DNA from: JAXLYE01 sp046351595
GTDB taxonomy: Bacteria; Myxococcota_A; Polyangia; Palsa-1104; JAEUJZ01
Reading direction: 5' to 3'
NCBI GenBank assembly: GCA_046351595.1
Contig: JAXLYE010000002.1
Location: 372,001-436,000, forward strand
Length of the DNA stretch: 64,000 nt
Part shown: positions 49,027 through 58,448 of the stretch, one piece after another
Numbering within the stretch: position 1 is the first letter of the stretch
How the letters are laid out: each line of letters begins with the position of its first letter
Made by a program: the position numbers and the translations under genes
Notes under the pieces: generated by a model
What the model was told of the DNA's origin: nothing
The model's database searches: none
Seen by the model: the letters and a program-made list of their open reading frames with translations, nothing else

Positions 49027-49557
49027 TCAATCCTCGAGATAAGGCTCCTCCCCCCCCTCCGAAGCCCGAGGCCGCAAGTGATCATGCCCCGCAATCTTCC
49101 GCACACACGCATTGAACCGAAGCCGAGCATCGTCGTTATCCGGCGAAGCCAGCCCCTCGGCCCGCTCGTACCAGTGCATGGCCTCGACGAGCCACTCATA
49201 CGCATCGTGCCCCGCGCTGATCGTGTGCTGCCCCATGAGCGCCTTGCCCCGCCGCTCGTGCAGCACGCCGGTGTAGTACGCCCGCGCGTACTCCTCGCGC
49301 AGCTGCGGCACCAGCGCCTTGGCCCGGTCGACGCGATCGCCCAGCCCGCTCTCGAACTGATCGGTCAGGGCCAAGAGCAGCGTGATCAGCGCCTGCTGGT
49401 GCTCGGGCTCGACCTCCAGGATGTCCAGGCAGATGCTCTCGGCCTCGGTCGGCTCGTTCAGCAGGCGGTAGCGCTGCGCCTTGTCGAGCGCTCGTGCGAC
49501 CGCGTCCTTGTCCTTGTGCAAGCGCTTGAGCTGGAACGATGGAGTCGACTGCGACAT
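49027..49557 (-). CDS. Small TPR-like protein
   Basis: 176 residues from the ATG at 49557, with AGGAGG at 49565-49570. No signal peptide. Helical repeats of TPR type: ALDKAQRYRLLNEPTEAESI, LDILEVEPEHQQAL, and YARAYYTGVLHERRGKAL with AMHWYERAEGLA. An acidic C-terminus (EGGEEPYLED) follows. Likely a cytoplasmic scaffold; partner unknown. It lies downstream of the sdhCAB genes (88-bp gap) and could share their transcript. Confidence 0.8.
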   Translation of the reverse strand: MSQSTPSFQLKRLHKDKDAVARALDKAQRYRLLNEPTEAESICLDILEVEPEHQQALITLLLALTDQFESGLGDRVDRAKALVPQLREEYARAYYTGVLHERRGKALMGQHTISAGHDAYEWLVEAMHWYERAEGLASPDNDDARLRFNACVRKIAGHDHLRPRASEGGEEPYLED

Positions 49558-49645
49558 GGGCACGCCTCCTGGCCCCATTGAGCGTTGAGTGGGGCGCGAT
49601 CGGGGTGGACCGGCGCCGACCCGGAGCGGCCGGCGCGCGGCGGCG

Positions 49646-50386
49646 CTACTTGGTGAAGACGCGGAAGAGGCGCTTGATCGGGTCGTAGAACTGATCGACC
49701 ACGCGCTCCTTGAGCGGGATGATGGCGTTGTCCGTGATGGTGATGCCCTCGGGACAGACGCGGGTGCAGCACTTGGTGATGTTGCAGTAGCCGATGCCGC
49801 CCTGGTCCTTGAGGTCCTTGAGGCGGTCGGCGGTGTCGAGCGGGTGCATCTCGAGCGCGGCGGTGTACACGAGGAAGCGCGGGCCGATGAACTCCTCGTG
49901 CTTGTCGTGCTCGCGCAGGACGTGGCAGACGTCCTGGCACAGGTAGCACTCGATGCACTTCCTGAACTCCTGGACGCGGTCGACGTCGACCTGCTGCATG
50001 CGCCAGGTGCCGTCCGGCGCGTCGGGCGGGCGCGGCGTGAACGGCGTGATCTGCTTCTTGACCTTGTAGTTCCAGGAGACGTCGGTGACGAGGTCCCGGA
50101 TCGACGGAAAGGCCTTCATCGGCTCGACGGTGACGGGCTCGCTGAGGTCGAGGTCCGAGAGCCGCGTCATGCACATCAGGCGCGGGTTGCCGTTCACCTC
50201 GGCCGAGCACGAGCCGCACTTGCCGGCCTTGCAGTTCCAGCGCACGGCCAGGTCCGGCGCCGCCTCGGCCTGGATCTGGTGCACGGCGTCGAGGACGACC
50301 ATGCCCTCAGAGACCTCGGTCTTGTAGTCAACGAACTGCCCGTTCCCTTTCGGGCCGCGCCAGATCCGGAACGTCGCGCTCGACAT
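49646..50386 (-). CDS. sdhB: Succinate dehydrogenase iron-sulfur subunit
   Basis: 246 residues passing electrons from FAD to the membrane anchor of complex II. The 2Fe-2S motif is NCKAGKCGSCS with a distal Cys (MC), the 4Fe-4S set CIECYLCQDVC, and the 3Fe-4S set CNITKCCTRVCP. The last gene of sdhC-sdhA-sdhB, starting immediately after the sdhA stop. The sequence type matches SdhB of the single-anchor complex II found in actinobacteria and some deltaproteobacteria. Confidence 0.95.
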   Translation of the reverse strand: MSSATFRIWRGPKGNGQFVDYKTEVSEGMVVLDAVHQIQAEAAPDLAVRWNCKAGKCGSCSAEVNGNPRLMCMTRLSDLDLSEPVTVEPMKAFPSIRDLVTDVSWNYKVKKQITPFTPRPPDAPDGTWRMQQVDVDRVQEFRKCIECYLCQDVCHVLREHDKHEEFIGPRFLVYTAALEMHPLDTADRLKDLKDQGGIGYCNITKCCTRVCPEGITITDNAIIPLKERVVDQFYDPIKRLFRVFTK

Positions 50387-52216
50387 CTACTTGTTCTCCT
50401 CGATGATCTGCTTGAGGTCATCGCGCATCGGCACCACCGGGCGGCGCTCGATCTGCATGACGCCGCCGTCGCTCGGCGGGGCCTTTCGGAGGATCAGGTT
50501 GACCCGGCCGAACTCGTCGGCCTTGTTCGGGTAGTCGTCGCGGAAGTGGCCGCCGCGGCTCTCCTTGCGCTCGATCGCGGCGCGCGTGATGGCCTCGGAG
50601 ACCGTGAGCAGGTTGTTGAGATCGAGCGCGGTGTGCCAGCCCGGGTTGTACTCGCGGTTGCCGTCGATGCCGGCGCTCTGGGCGCGCTCCTTGAGGGCGG
50701 CGATCTTGTGCAGCGCCTGCTGCATCTCGTCCTCGCGGCGGACGATGCCGACCAGGTCCTGCATGAACTCCTGCAGCTCGTGCTGGATCTGGTAGGGGTT
50801 CTGGCCCGCCTTGCCGCGGTCGAACGGCGCCAGCGCGTGCTGCGCCGCGGCGTCGACCTGGCTCTGGTCGAGGGTCGGCAGGCCGTTGTCGCGGGCGAAG
50901 GTCGCGGCGTGCTCGCCGGCGCGCTTGCCGAACACCACGAGGTCCGAGAGCGAGTTGCCGCCGAGCCGGTTGGCGCCGTGCAGGCCGCCGGCGACCTCGC
51001 CCGCCGCGAACAGGCCGGGCACCGTCGACATCTGGCTGTCGCCGTCGACGCGCACGCCGCCCATGATGTAGTGGGTCGTGGGGCCGACCTCCATGGGCGT
51101 CGTCGTGATGTCGATGCCGGCCAGCTCCTTGAACTGGTGGTACATCGACGGCAGCTTCTTCTTGATGTGCTCGGGGGCGTGGCTGATCTTCTCTTTGATC
51201 CAGGCGATGTCGAGGAACACGCCGCCGTGCGGGCTGCCGCGGCCGGCGCGGACCTCGCGCATGATGCAGCGCGCGACGTGGTCGCGGGTCAGAAGCTCGG
51301 GCGGGCGGCGCGCGTTCTTGTCGCCGAGCACATAGCGCCAGCCCTCCTCGGGGTTGTCCGCGGTCTGGTTCTTGTAGTTGTCCGGGATGTCGTCGAACAT
51401 GAAGCGGCGGCCTTCGTTGTTCTTCAGGATGCCGCCCTCGCCGCGCACGCCCTCGGTGACCAGGATGCCGCGCACGCTCGGCGGCCAGACCATGCCGGTG
51501 GGGTGGAACTGCACGAACTCCATGTCGATGAGCTCGGCCCCGGCGTGGTAGGCGAGCGAGTGGCCGTCGCCGGTGTACTCCCAGCTGTTGCTGGTGATCT
51601 TGTAGGCGCGGCCGACGCCGCCGGTGGCGAGCACGATGGCCTTGGCGCGGAAGAGGCGGAAGCGGCCGCGCTCGCGGTCGTAGCCGAGGGCGCCGGCGAC
51701 GCGGTCGCCGTCCTTGAGCAGGGTGACGACCGTGCACTCCATGTGCACGTCGATGCCGCGGTGGATGCCGTGATCCTGCAGGGTGCGGATCATCTCGAGG
51801 CCGGTGCGGTCGCCGACGTGGGCCAGGCGCGGGTACTTGTGGCCGCCGAAGTTGCGCTGCAGGATGCGGCCGTCCTTGGTGCGGTCGAACAGCGCGCCCC
51901 AGGCCTCGAGCTCGCGGACGCGGGCCGGCGCTTCTTGCGCGTGCAGCTCGGCCATGCGCGGGTTGTTGACGTACTGGCCGCCGCGCATGGTGTCCGCGAA
52001 GTGGACCTTCCAGCTGTCGCGGTCGTCGACATTCGCCATGGCCGCGGCCATGCCGCCCTCGGCCATGACGGTGTGCGCCTTGCCGAGCAGGGACTTGCAG
52101 ACCAGACCGACGGAGACGCCGCCGGCGGCGGCCTCGATGGCGGCGCGCAGACCGGCGCCCCCCGCGCCGATCACAAGGACATCGTGCTGAACGGGTTGGA
52201 TATCAACTGTCGCCAT
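50387..52216 (-). CDS. sdhA: Succinate dehydrogenase flavoprotein subunit
   Basis: 609 residues oxidising succinate to fumarate. FAD-binding VLVIGAGGAGLRAAIEAA at the N-terminus; HTVMAEGGMAAAM carries the His for covalent FAD; VQFHPTGMVWPPS and ILVTEGVRGEGGIL form the active site, with the catalytic Arg region RGSPHGGVFLDI. The C-terminal domain carries the RxxxE-type motif ESRGGHFRDDYP. It lies 32 bp after sdhC, and its stop abuts the sdhB start. Confidence 0.95.
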   Translation of the reverse strand: MATVDIQPVQHDVLVIGAGGAGLRAAIEAAAGGVSVGLVCKSLLGKAHTVMAEGGMAAAMANVDDRDSWKVHFADTMRGGQYVNNPRMAELHAQEAPARVRELEAWGALFDRTKDGRILQRNFGGHKYPRLAHVGDRTGLEMIRTLQDHGIHRGIDVHMECTVVTLLKDGDRVAGALGYDRERGRFRLFRAKAIVLATGGVGRAYKITSNSWEYTGDGHSLAYHAGAELIDMEFVQFHPTGMVWPPSVRGILVTEGVRGEGGILKNNEGRRFMFDDIPDNYKNQTADNPEEGWRYVLGDKNARRPPELLTRDHVARCIMREVRAGRGSPHGGVFLDIAWIKEKISHAPEHIKKKLPSMYHQFKELAGIDITTTPMEVGPTTHYIMGGVRVDGDSQMSTVPGLFAAGEVAGGLHGANRLGGNSLSDLVVFGKRAGEHAATFARDNGLPTLDQSQVDAAAQHALAPFDRGKAGQNPYQIQHELQEFMQDLVGIVRREDEMQQALHKIAALKERAQSAGIDGNREYNPGWHTALDLNNLLTVSEAITRAAIERKESRGGHFRDDYPNKADEFGRVNLILRKAPPSDGGVMQIERRPVVPMRDDLKQIIEENK

Positions 52217-52248
52217 GGCTGTCTCTCAGAGCGTCCGTTTGTGGGGGG

Positions 52249-53052
52249 TTAAAGGATGCGGAAGTCCGTGAAGACGCCCATCGAGCAGAGGCGCACGTAG
52301 ACGTCCGCGAACAGGACCGAGAACAGGCTGCACCAGGCCCAGCGCTGGTGCGCGCGGTTGAGGCAGCTCGAGCAGTCGTAGGCGGCCTTCACCAGGCCGG
52401 CCTCGGAGATGCGGTCGCGCTTGCCGCCGATGAGGTGCCGGAACGAGTGGCAGCCCAGGGTGTAGAGGCTGATGAAGACGACGTTGATCAAAAGGACCAG
52501 GGTGCCGACGCGGATGCCGAACTTCGTCTGTCCGGTCGCGAGGTCCTTGAACCACATCGCCTTCCAGACGTCGTGGCCGAGCAGCACGATGAACAGCAGC
52601 GCGAGGTACAGGAAGTAGCGGTGGATGTTCTGGACGATGAGCGGGAACGAGCGCTCCCCCCAGTAGCTCTTACGCGGCTCGCCGACGGCGCAGTTGGGCG
52701 GGTCGGCCCAGAACGCCTTGTAGTAGGCGCCGCGGTAGTAATAACAGGTGAAGCGGAAGCCGCCGGGCGCCCACAGGATCAGCACGGCCGGCGAGAACGG
52801 GATCAGGCCCGGCCACCAGGCGGGCTTGGGACCGAACAGCGCGTGGGGGGAGTCGCCGAAGAGCTCGGGCGAGTAGAAGGGCGAGAGGTAGGGGCCGAAG
52901 TGGTAGTGCGCGTTCTGCAGCGCCGCCCAGGTGGCGTAGACGATGAAGCTGGAGAGGCCGAGGAAGACCAGCAGCGGCTGGACCCACCAGGCGTCCCGGC
53001 GGCGGGTCTGCCCCATTCCGCGCAGACGAAGTTGCACCAGATCAGAGGCCAT
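52249..53052 (-). CDS. sdhC: Succinate dehydrogenase membrane anchor
   Basis: 267 residues, start at the ATG at 53052 with AAGGAG upstream. About five membrane helices. The motif TCYYYRGAYYKAFWADPPNC, with IHRYF, LGHDVW and GCHSFRH, gives Cys and His residues at the positions used in the mycobacterial Sdh1-type anchor, which has been reported to hold a membrane-embedded Rieske-type 2Fe-2S centre. No sdhD is needed for this type. A short possible gene lies 43 bp upstream. Confidence 0.88.
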   Translation of the reverse strand: MASDLVQLRLRGMGQTRRRDAWWVQPLLVFLGLSSFIVYATWAALQNAHYHFGPYLSPFYSPELFGDSPHALFGPKPAWWPGLIPFSPAVLILWAPGGFRFTCYYYRGAYYKAFWADPPNCAVGEPRKSYWGERSFPLIVQNIHRYFLYLALLFIVLLGHDVWKAMWFKDLATGQTKFGIRVGTLVLLINVVFISLYTLGCHSFRHLIGGKRDRISEAGLVKAAYDCSSCLNRAHQRWAWCSLFSVLFADVYVRLCSMGVFTDFRIL

Positions 53053-53095
53053 CGCCTTCTCCTTGCATCGGCCTGCATCGGCCAAAGAGGGCTTC

Positions 53096-53212
<117 letters not shown>

Positions 53213-53327
53213 TCCGCTATTAGCCTCCTGGCCCAAGGCAAAGTCAATCGGGCGGGCGGCAGCGGACAGGAGGTCCTGTTCGCGGGCTCTTGAGCACCGC
53301 AGGGGCTTGAGCTGGCGGCGAAGAGGA

Positions 53328-53347
53328 ACCGGCTGAGCCGGTCTTTT
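53328..53347. terminator. Hairpin between PASTA gene and sdh operon
   Basis: ACCGG-CTGAG-CCGGT followed on the plus strand by CTTTT and on the minus strand by TCCTCTTC. It lies 68 bp beyond the PASTA gene stop and could end that transcript before the sdh genes. Confidence 0.4.
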
Positions 53348-53414
53348 CAGGCGGGCGGTGGCAGATAGAGAGGCGCGGGCGCCCGGTGCGGAGCCGGGCC
53401 TGGAGGCGGGCGGC

Positions 53415-54131
53415 TCAGTCGTTGATGACCAGGTCGACCTTCTGGCCCTTGCTGACCTTGCTGCCGGCGGCCGGGCTCTGGCGCAGCACCGCGCCGTCGG
53501 CGGCGTTGTCGTCGCTGCCGCGGCGCACGTCGCCGACGACCAGGCCGAGCTGCTCGAGCGCGGCGCGGGCACCGCCCAGGCTCTTGCCGCGCAGGCTCGG
53601 GAGGTCGAACTGCTCGGTGGCCTTGGCGACCTGGAGGCTCACGGCCTCGCCCTTGCGCAGGCGCTCGCCGGCCACGGGCTGGGTGGTAATCACCTGGCCG
53701 GCGGGCACCTTGTCCGAGATCTCCTCGGTGACGGTGCCGATGCGGAAGCCGGCGCTGACGAGCTGCTGCTGGGCGACGGCCGCGGGCATGCCGACCAGCA
53801 CCGGCACCGGGAACAGCTGCGGCGCGGTGGCGATGTGGGCGTGGATCTCGCCGCCGCGGACCAGGCGCGAGCCCTGCAGCGGCCGCTGCTCGATCAGCGA
53901 GCCCGGGGTGATGCGATCGCTGTCGGGCACCTTCTCGCCGTCGATGACCAGGAGCAGCCCGAGCGGCTCGATGAGCGCCCGACCCTGCTCCGGGGTCAGG
54001 CCGGTCACCTGCGGCACATCGACGGTCTGCACCACGGGCTTGCTCGGCACGACGTTGTGCATGACGACGTAGGTACCGGCGCTGACCGCCGCGCTGAGGA
54101 TCACGGTAAGGAGGTACTGGCCTGCTGACAT
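53415..54131 (-). CDS. Membrane-anchored PASTA-domain protein
   Basis: 238 residues from the ATG at 54131. One N-terminal membrane helix (about 5-25), then three PASTA repeats (about 40-105, 108-172, 175-238) such as FDLPSLRGKSLGGARAALEQ with closing SKGQKVDLVIND. PASTA domains bind muropeptides or beta-lactams and are usually attached to Ser/Thr kinases or penicillin-binding proteins; here they are free, so a periplasmic peptidoglycan sensor or adaptor is inferred. Confidence 0.9.
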   Translation of the reverse strand: MSAGQYLLTVILSAAVSAGTYVVMHNVVPSKPVVQTVDVPQVTGLTPEQGRALIEPLGLLLVIDGEKVPDSDRITPGSLIEQRPLQGSRLVRGGEIHAHIATAPQLFPVPVLVGMPAAVAQQQLVSAGFRIGTVTEEISDKVPAGQVITTQPVAGERLRKGEAVSLQVAKATEQFDLPSLRGKSLGGARAALEQLGLVVGDVRRGSDDNAADGAVLRQSPAAGSKVSKGQKVDLVIND

Positions 54132-54421
54132 GGCTAAAAGGTACCGAAAAAGCCCGGCGCTGGGCAGTCTCCTGGTCTGAGCGACCGGCTGGCCCACCGC
54201 TGACCCACCGGCTGGCCCACCCGGCGGGCGCCGCTGCGGCCCCGGTCTGGGTCGGGGCGGACCCGGGCGGGCCGGGCGGCGCGGGCGCGTCCTGACACCG
54301 GGGGATTGTCACTTTGTCGCAGCGGCATCGGTGCCCGCTGTCAGGCTGTCGCTGCGCCGTCGCCGACGAGGCCCGGGCCGACGGGGCTTGCGTGGCCCGC
54401 GTCTTGCTCAATGCTCCAAGC

Positions 54422-55807
54422 ATGAGACTCCCGTCGCCTCCTGGCTCCGGATCCTGGTTGGACGCTGGTTCTCGTTCGGGCGGGGCGGCTGCCCGCGGTG
54501 GCGGCCGTGCCCCCGGAGGGCCCCGCGCCTTGGCGCTACGGTCGAGGCTGTGGGGCGGGGTCGGACCCGGCGTCGCCGCGCTGGGCCTCCTTCTGCCGCT
54601 CGCCGGCTCGCCCGGGCGGGCGCAGGCGCAGATGACCAGCACGACCGGCTCGGGCACCTGCAGCGGCTCCATCGACAACAAGATGATCGCGGGCACGACC
54701 TCGATCTCGATTGGCAGCGGGGACGAGCTGACGCTGGTGCCGGCGGCGCAGGCGGGCGCCATCTTCTCGCGCGCCGAGTGCGAGTGCCGCAGCCGCGACG
54801 TGTTCATGCACATCGTGCTGACCAGCCCGGCGCCGGTGGCCAGCAACTTCGGCCTCGGCATGTACATCGGCGACGCCGACTGCGCGAAGCTCAGCTACCG
54901 CAACAGCACCAGCCCGAGCTGCGACCCGGCGGCGATGCCGTCCGATCAGAGCTTCCGGCGGACCGCGCCGTTCGACGTCTCGCTGCCCGCCGAGGTGGTG
55001 ACGCTGCCGCGGCCCAAGAGCCAGGACCCGATGACCTGGATGTACTCGTGCGCGGACACCAACGGGCCGCAGCAGCGGACCGCGACGATCACGCTGGGCC
55101 CGGACAGCGACGCGCCGGCCACCTGCACGCTGCCGCTGGCGGTGAACACGCGGCCGCCGACCGCGGACGTCACCATCAACAACATCACCTCGGGCAACGG
55201 CGCGCTCAGCGTCAGCTGGTCGGTGCCCGAGAACACGGTCGGCATCGACAGCTACCAGCTGCTCTGCCGCAAGAAGAGCGACCCCAAGACCCCGGTGCGA
55301 GACGAGGGCTTCTTGACCTCGCAGCGCTACTGGTTCTCGTCGTGCCTGGACGGCGTCCTGTACCGGCGGCCCGTGCCCGGCCGCGACAAGAACATGCGGG
55401 TCGAGAGCAAGGGCCATACGACGTCGCAGATGCTGGACTTCCCGCTCGATCCGCGGTTCATCTGCTCGGGTCGCATCATGGCGACCACCAACAGCCTCAA
55501 CGCCCGCATCGACGGGCTGGTCAACCAGGAGATCTATCAGGTGATGGTCGTGGCCATCGACACCTACGGCAACGCCAAGCCCTCGGCGCTGATGGAGGGG
55601 ACGCCGCTCGTGACGCAGAACCCGCTCGAGTCGTTCTGTGACGAGCAGGGGAACTGCCCGACCGGCTTCGGCTGCTCGCTGGGCCGGGTGCCGGCGCGGC
55701 CGGGCAGCTCGGCGCTGGGTCTGTTCCTGCTGTCCCTGCTCGGGCTCGGCGGCCTGCGCCTCGGCCGGCGGGTGCGCGCGGCCCAGCGGGTGCGAGGCGA
55801 CCGATGA
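54422..55807 (+). CDS. MXAN_2561-like C-terminally anchored surface protein
   Basis: 461 residues from the ATG at 54422. A signal-like hydrophobic stretch (about 50-68) ends near GRAQAQ; a TTG inside the Pro/Gly-rich leader would also fit. The mature part is beta-rich with paired Cys and a fibronectin-III-like segment (about 250-350: LSVSWSVPENTVGIDSYQLL). The C-terminus has GFGCSLG, a hydrophobic helix and an Arg-rich tail, the plan of myxobacterial C-terminal sorting tags. The next gene overlaps by 4 bp. Confidence 0.75.
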   Translation: MRLPSPPGSGSWLDAGSRSGGAAARGGGRAPGGPRALALRSRLWGGVGPGVAALGLLLPLAGSPGRAQAQMTSTTGSGTCSGSIDNKMIAGTTSISIGSGDELTLVPAAQAGAIFSRAECECRSRDVFMHIVLTSPAPVASNFGLGMYIGDADCAKLSYRNSTSPSCDPAAMPSDQSFRRTAPFDVSLPAEVVTLPRPKSQDPMTWMYSCADTNGPQQRTATITLGPDSDAPATCTLPLAVNTRPPTADVTINNITSGNGALSVSWSVPENTVGIDSYQLLCRKKSDPKTPVRDEGFLTSQRYWFSSCLDGVLYRRPVPGRDKNMRVESKGHTTSQMLDFPLDPRFICSGRIMATTNSLNARIDGLVNQEIYQVMVVAIDTYGNAKPSALMEGTPLVTQNPLESFCDEQGNCPTGFGCSLGRVPARPGSSALGLFLLSLLGLGGLRLGRRVRAAQRVRGDR

Positions 55808-56754
55808 AGCGGCCCCGCCTTTCTTACTCGGCGGGAGCGCTGCTCGGTGGCGCGGCGCTGCTCGGGGTGTCGCTGTCCGGGTCGCCGGCTCAGGCGGCGC
55901 CGTCCGAGTCGCCGCAGTTCCTGATGTTCGAGGTGAAGTTCGGCCCGTACGTGCCGCACCTCGACAGCAGCGCCAGCCTCAACGGCCGGACCGGGCCGAC
56001 GGCAGCGATGCCGAACCTGCCCTCGTCGACGCCGTTCTCGGACTACTTCGGCAACTCGGACAACCCCAAGGGGGACGTGCCGGGGCGGCGCCTCTTGGGC
56101 GAGGGCGAGATCGACTACCAGTTCCTCCACAAGTTCGGCGTGCTCGGCATCGGCCTCTCGGCCGGCTACAGCAGCGTCTCGGCGCCGGCGTTCTCGGCGA
56201 CCGGCAGCGCCATGGGCGGCGCCTCGTACTGCCGCGTGCGCGACGAGAACAAGGCCCGCTTCTACTACCGCCCGAGCGACCCGACGAAGGCGCTGGCGTA
56301 TAGCGACTGCATCTCGGGCGACGAGACGACGTTCAACCTGGTGCCGGTGGCGCTGATGCTGGTCTACCGCTTTGACGTCCTGTCCAAGCGCTTCCGCATC
56401 CCGTTCATCCCGTACGTCAAGGTCGGCCTCGGCTACTACATCTGGTGGGTCAGCAGCAGCGGCAGCTTCACCACCGAGCTGACGGCCTCGTACACGGACG
56501 CCCAGGGCCAGCCGCAGCAGGCCACCCACAGCGCCTCGGGAGCGTCCGCCGGCCTCGTCGTCCGGCCCGGCCTGGCGATCGACCTGTCGGCGATCGACTG
56601 GCGCGCGGCCCGGGCCATCGATCAAGAGATCGGCCTGAACCGCGTCACCGCCTTCGTCGAGTTCAACGGCTCGTTCATCAACGGCTTCGGCGCCGCGAAC
56701 AAGCTCGACCTCTCCGACACCAGCCTCTCGGCCGGCCTCGGGTTCGAATTTTAG
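55804..56754 (+). CDS. MXAN_2562-like outer-membrane beta-barrel protein
   Basis: 316 residues. Signal peptide ending SPAQAA, then alternating strands (FLMFEVKFGPYVPHLDSS, FGVLGIGLSAGYSSV, IPFIPYVKVGLGYYIWWV) and a terminal Phe in AGLGFEF, as expected for outer-membrane barrels. Paired with the anchored protein gene upstream, matching the order of the two families in Myxococcus. Probably a surface complex; function unknown. Confidence 0.8.
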   Translation: MKRPRLSYSAGALLGGAALLGVSLSGSPAQAAPSESPQFLMFEVKFGPYVPHLDSSASLNGRTGPTAAMPNLPSSTPFSDYFGNSDNPKGDVPGRRLLGEGEIDYQFLHKFGVLGIGLSAGYSSVSAPAFSATGSAMGGASYCRVRDENKARFYYRPSDPTKALAYSDCISGDETTFNLVPVALMLVYRFDVLSKRFRIPFIPYVKVGLGYYIWWVSSSGSFTTELTASYTDAQGQPQQATHSASGASAGLVVRPGLAIDLSAIDWRAARAIDQEIGLNRVTAFVEFNGSFINGFGAANKLDLSDTSLSAGLGFEF

Positions 56755-56975
56755 CTCCGCGCGGCGCCTGACCGCGTCTCGTCCCCTCTCCTTGCGGCCC
56801 TCTTCGGGCGCCTCCCCGCTAAGACCTGAAGTGACCTGACTCAGCCCGGCTGGGGCTGCAGGCCCTTTGCCGACCTTCGACGAGCCAGCCGTTCTGCCGC
56901 GGTTTGCGCCGGGCGGCAGGCGCCCGCACCTCGCCCTGCCCCGCCGCGGCCGGCACTGGTTGAAAGCGCCATATA

Positions 56976-58226
56976 ATGCAAGCCATGCTGGTTTCTCTGC
57001 GCTGCTCGCACTGTGGCGCCAAGCTGTCCGTCGACTCGGAGCTTGAGCGCATCCGCTGCGAATACTGCGGCACCGAGTTCCTGCCGCCGCGCCCGCGGCC
57101 GAAGAAGCGGCCCGAAACCGGCTCGCTGGCTCCGGGCTCGGCAAGGGGATCGGGCGCGTCCTGGCTGCGCGGGCTGCTGGTGCTGCTCCCGGCCGTGCCG
57201 GCGCTGCTGATCGGCTGGCGCAGCTGTGGCCGCAGCGTACGCCCGGCCCTGCCCGGAGCCCGCTTCAGCCCGCAGTCCTGGGCGCCGCGTCCCCTGCTGC
57301 GCGCGCTCTGGGACGACGTGGGGGGCCCGCCGGTCCCGGTCTCGCTCGCCTCGGGAGAGGCCATCCTCGGGCGGATGCGGCTGGGCGCCGACGATCAGCT
57401 CTACATCGTCGCCGCCGATGCAAAGAGCGCCGCCATCCGCTGGCAGATCGGCCCGCTCGGCAGCTACAGCGAGGGCTACCGAGACACCTGGTTCGCAGCG
57501 ACCGCAAAGCACGCCGTGGTCACGGACTTCCGGGGCCGCGTGCACGTACACGCCCTGGAAACCGGAGCCGAGCTCGAGGTCGTGCCGCTGACCGATCGGG
57601 TGTCGCACCTGTGCCCGCTGCCCGGCTCTGAAGAGGTAGCCCTCGCAACCATCGACGGCAGAACCTCCGCTCTCGACACATCGCGGTCCCCTCTGTCCGA
57701 AGGCCTGCGCGGGGCTCCGCTGCCGGCGGCCTGCGGCAAGCGCCGGCTTGGCCACGAGCCTGCATCCCCTCGGCGTCCGCATCCTTCGGTTCCGGGGCTG
57801 CGGGTCGTGTCGACATATGGGGAGGAGGACCTGGCGGTTGCCTCTGCGGTCAAGTCGCCTGGGACTCCCCTGCCCTTTGCGGTCGGCTTTGACGTCAAGA
57901 CCCGTGCGGTGCGCTGGCAGACGGCCATCCCGGCTGCGGACGCGCTCACCGTCCGCGAGTGCAGCCCGGCCGCCCTGGGCGGAAAGCGCTTCTTTGCGAC
58001 CTGCGGAGTCGGTTCTTCCGCCGGCTGGCGGCTGGTCGCACTGGACGCAGACTCGGGGACCCGCCTCTGGGAGAACGAGCTGCGCCCGCTGTTTGCGGTG
58101 GACTCGATCAAGCACCTCGTCGCGACCGCTCAGGGCGTCTACGTCACCCGCACCTCTTCCCTCGAGATCCTCGACCCAGCCACCGGCACGCTGCGCGGCG
58201 TGCTGGGCAACGAGAGCTACCGCTGA
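56976..58226 (+). CDS. Zinc-ribbon, membrane helix and PQQ-like propeller protein
   Basis: 416 residues. An N-terminal zinc ribbon (RCSHCG and RCEYCG, about residues 9-35), a single membrane helix (about 64-82), then a beta-propeller of PQQ/quinoprotein-repeat type (about 110-410; RWQIGPLG, VRWQTAIPA, LDADSGTRLWENEL). The ribbon would be cytoplasmic and the propeller periplasmic. Met 56976 or 56985 could start. Typical of myxobacterial proteins of unknown function. Its stop is followed by the parS-like sites. Confidence 0.8.
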   Translation: MQAMLVSLRCSHCGAKLSVDSELERIRCEYCGTEFLPPRPRPKKRPETGSLAPGSARGSGASWLRGLLVLLPAVPALLIGWRSCGRSVRPALPGARFSPQSWAPRPLLRALWDDVGGPPVPVSLASGEAILGRMRLGADDQLYIVAADAKSAAIRWQIGPLGSYSEGYRDTWFAATAKHAVVTDFRGRVHVHALETGAELEVVPLTDRVSHLCPLPGSEEVALATIDGRTSALDTSRSPLSEGLRGAPLPAACGKRRLGHEPASPRRPHPSVPGLRVVSTYGEEDLAVASAVKSPGTPLPFAVGFDVKTRAVRWQTAIPAADALTVRECSPAALGGKRFFATCGVGSSAGWRLVALDADSGTRLWENELRPLFAVDSIKHLVATAQGVYVTRTSSLEILDPATGTLRGVLGNESYR

Positions 58227-58248
58227 CCCTGCACATCGCCGGGTCCGT

Positions 58249-58264
58249 TGTTCCACATGGAACA
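58249..58264. promoter_or_regulatory. parS-like site 1
   Basis: TGTTCCACATGGAACA: 7-bp arms TGTTCCA and TGGAACA around CA. It differs from the Myxococcus parS TGTTCCACGTGGAACA by one central base. Confidence 0.75.
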
Positions 58265-58333
58265 ATCCAGGCGCTTCTGCACAAACTCGGTCCGAGCCGA
58301 AGGTCGAAGCCAGGTTCGGCGGCCGGGGCGCTA

Positions 58334-58349
58334 TGTTCCACATGGAACA
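58334..58349. promoter_or_regulatory. parS-like site 2
   Basis: Identical to site 1, with the palindrome extended by flanking A and T. Confidence 0.75.
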
Positions 58350-58371
58350 TTCCGCCGCGCCTTAAGGAACG

Positions 58372-58387
58372 TGTTCCACATGGAACA
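58372..58387. promoter_or_regulatory. parS-like site 3
   Basis: Identical to site 1; 38 bp from site 2. Confidence 0.75.
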
Positions 58388-58407
58388 TCCCGCTCTGCGC
58401 TCCAGGT

Positions 58408-58423
58408 TGTTCCACATGGAACA
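58408..58423. promoter_or_regulatory. parS-like site 4
   Basis: Identical to site 1; 36 bp from site 3. Confidence 0.75.
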
Positions 58424-58448
58424 TCCCGCTGCGCTCAGCGACTCAACC

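Noticed and set aside
48484..49115. Three overlapping plus-strand frames through the 42-bp array
   Set aside because: A stop-free repeat whose unit is divisible by three keeps every frame open, so openness proves nothing; only the ATG frame at 48484 is listed, with low confidence.
49589..52252. A long plus-strand frame (887 codons) opposite sdhB and sdhA
   Set aside because: Antisense of two well-conserved genes; its composition (Val/Ala/Asp/His-rich) is a shadow of their codon pattern.
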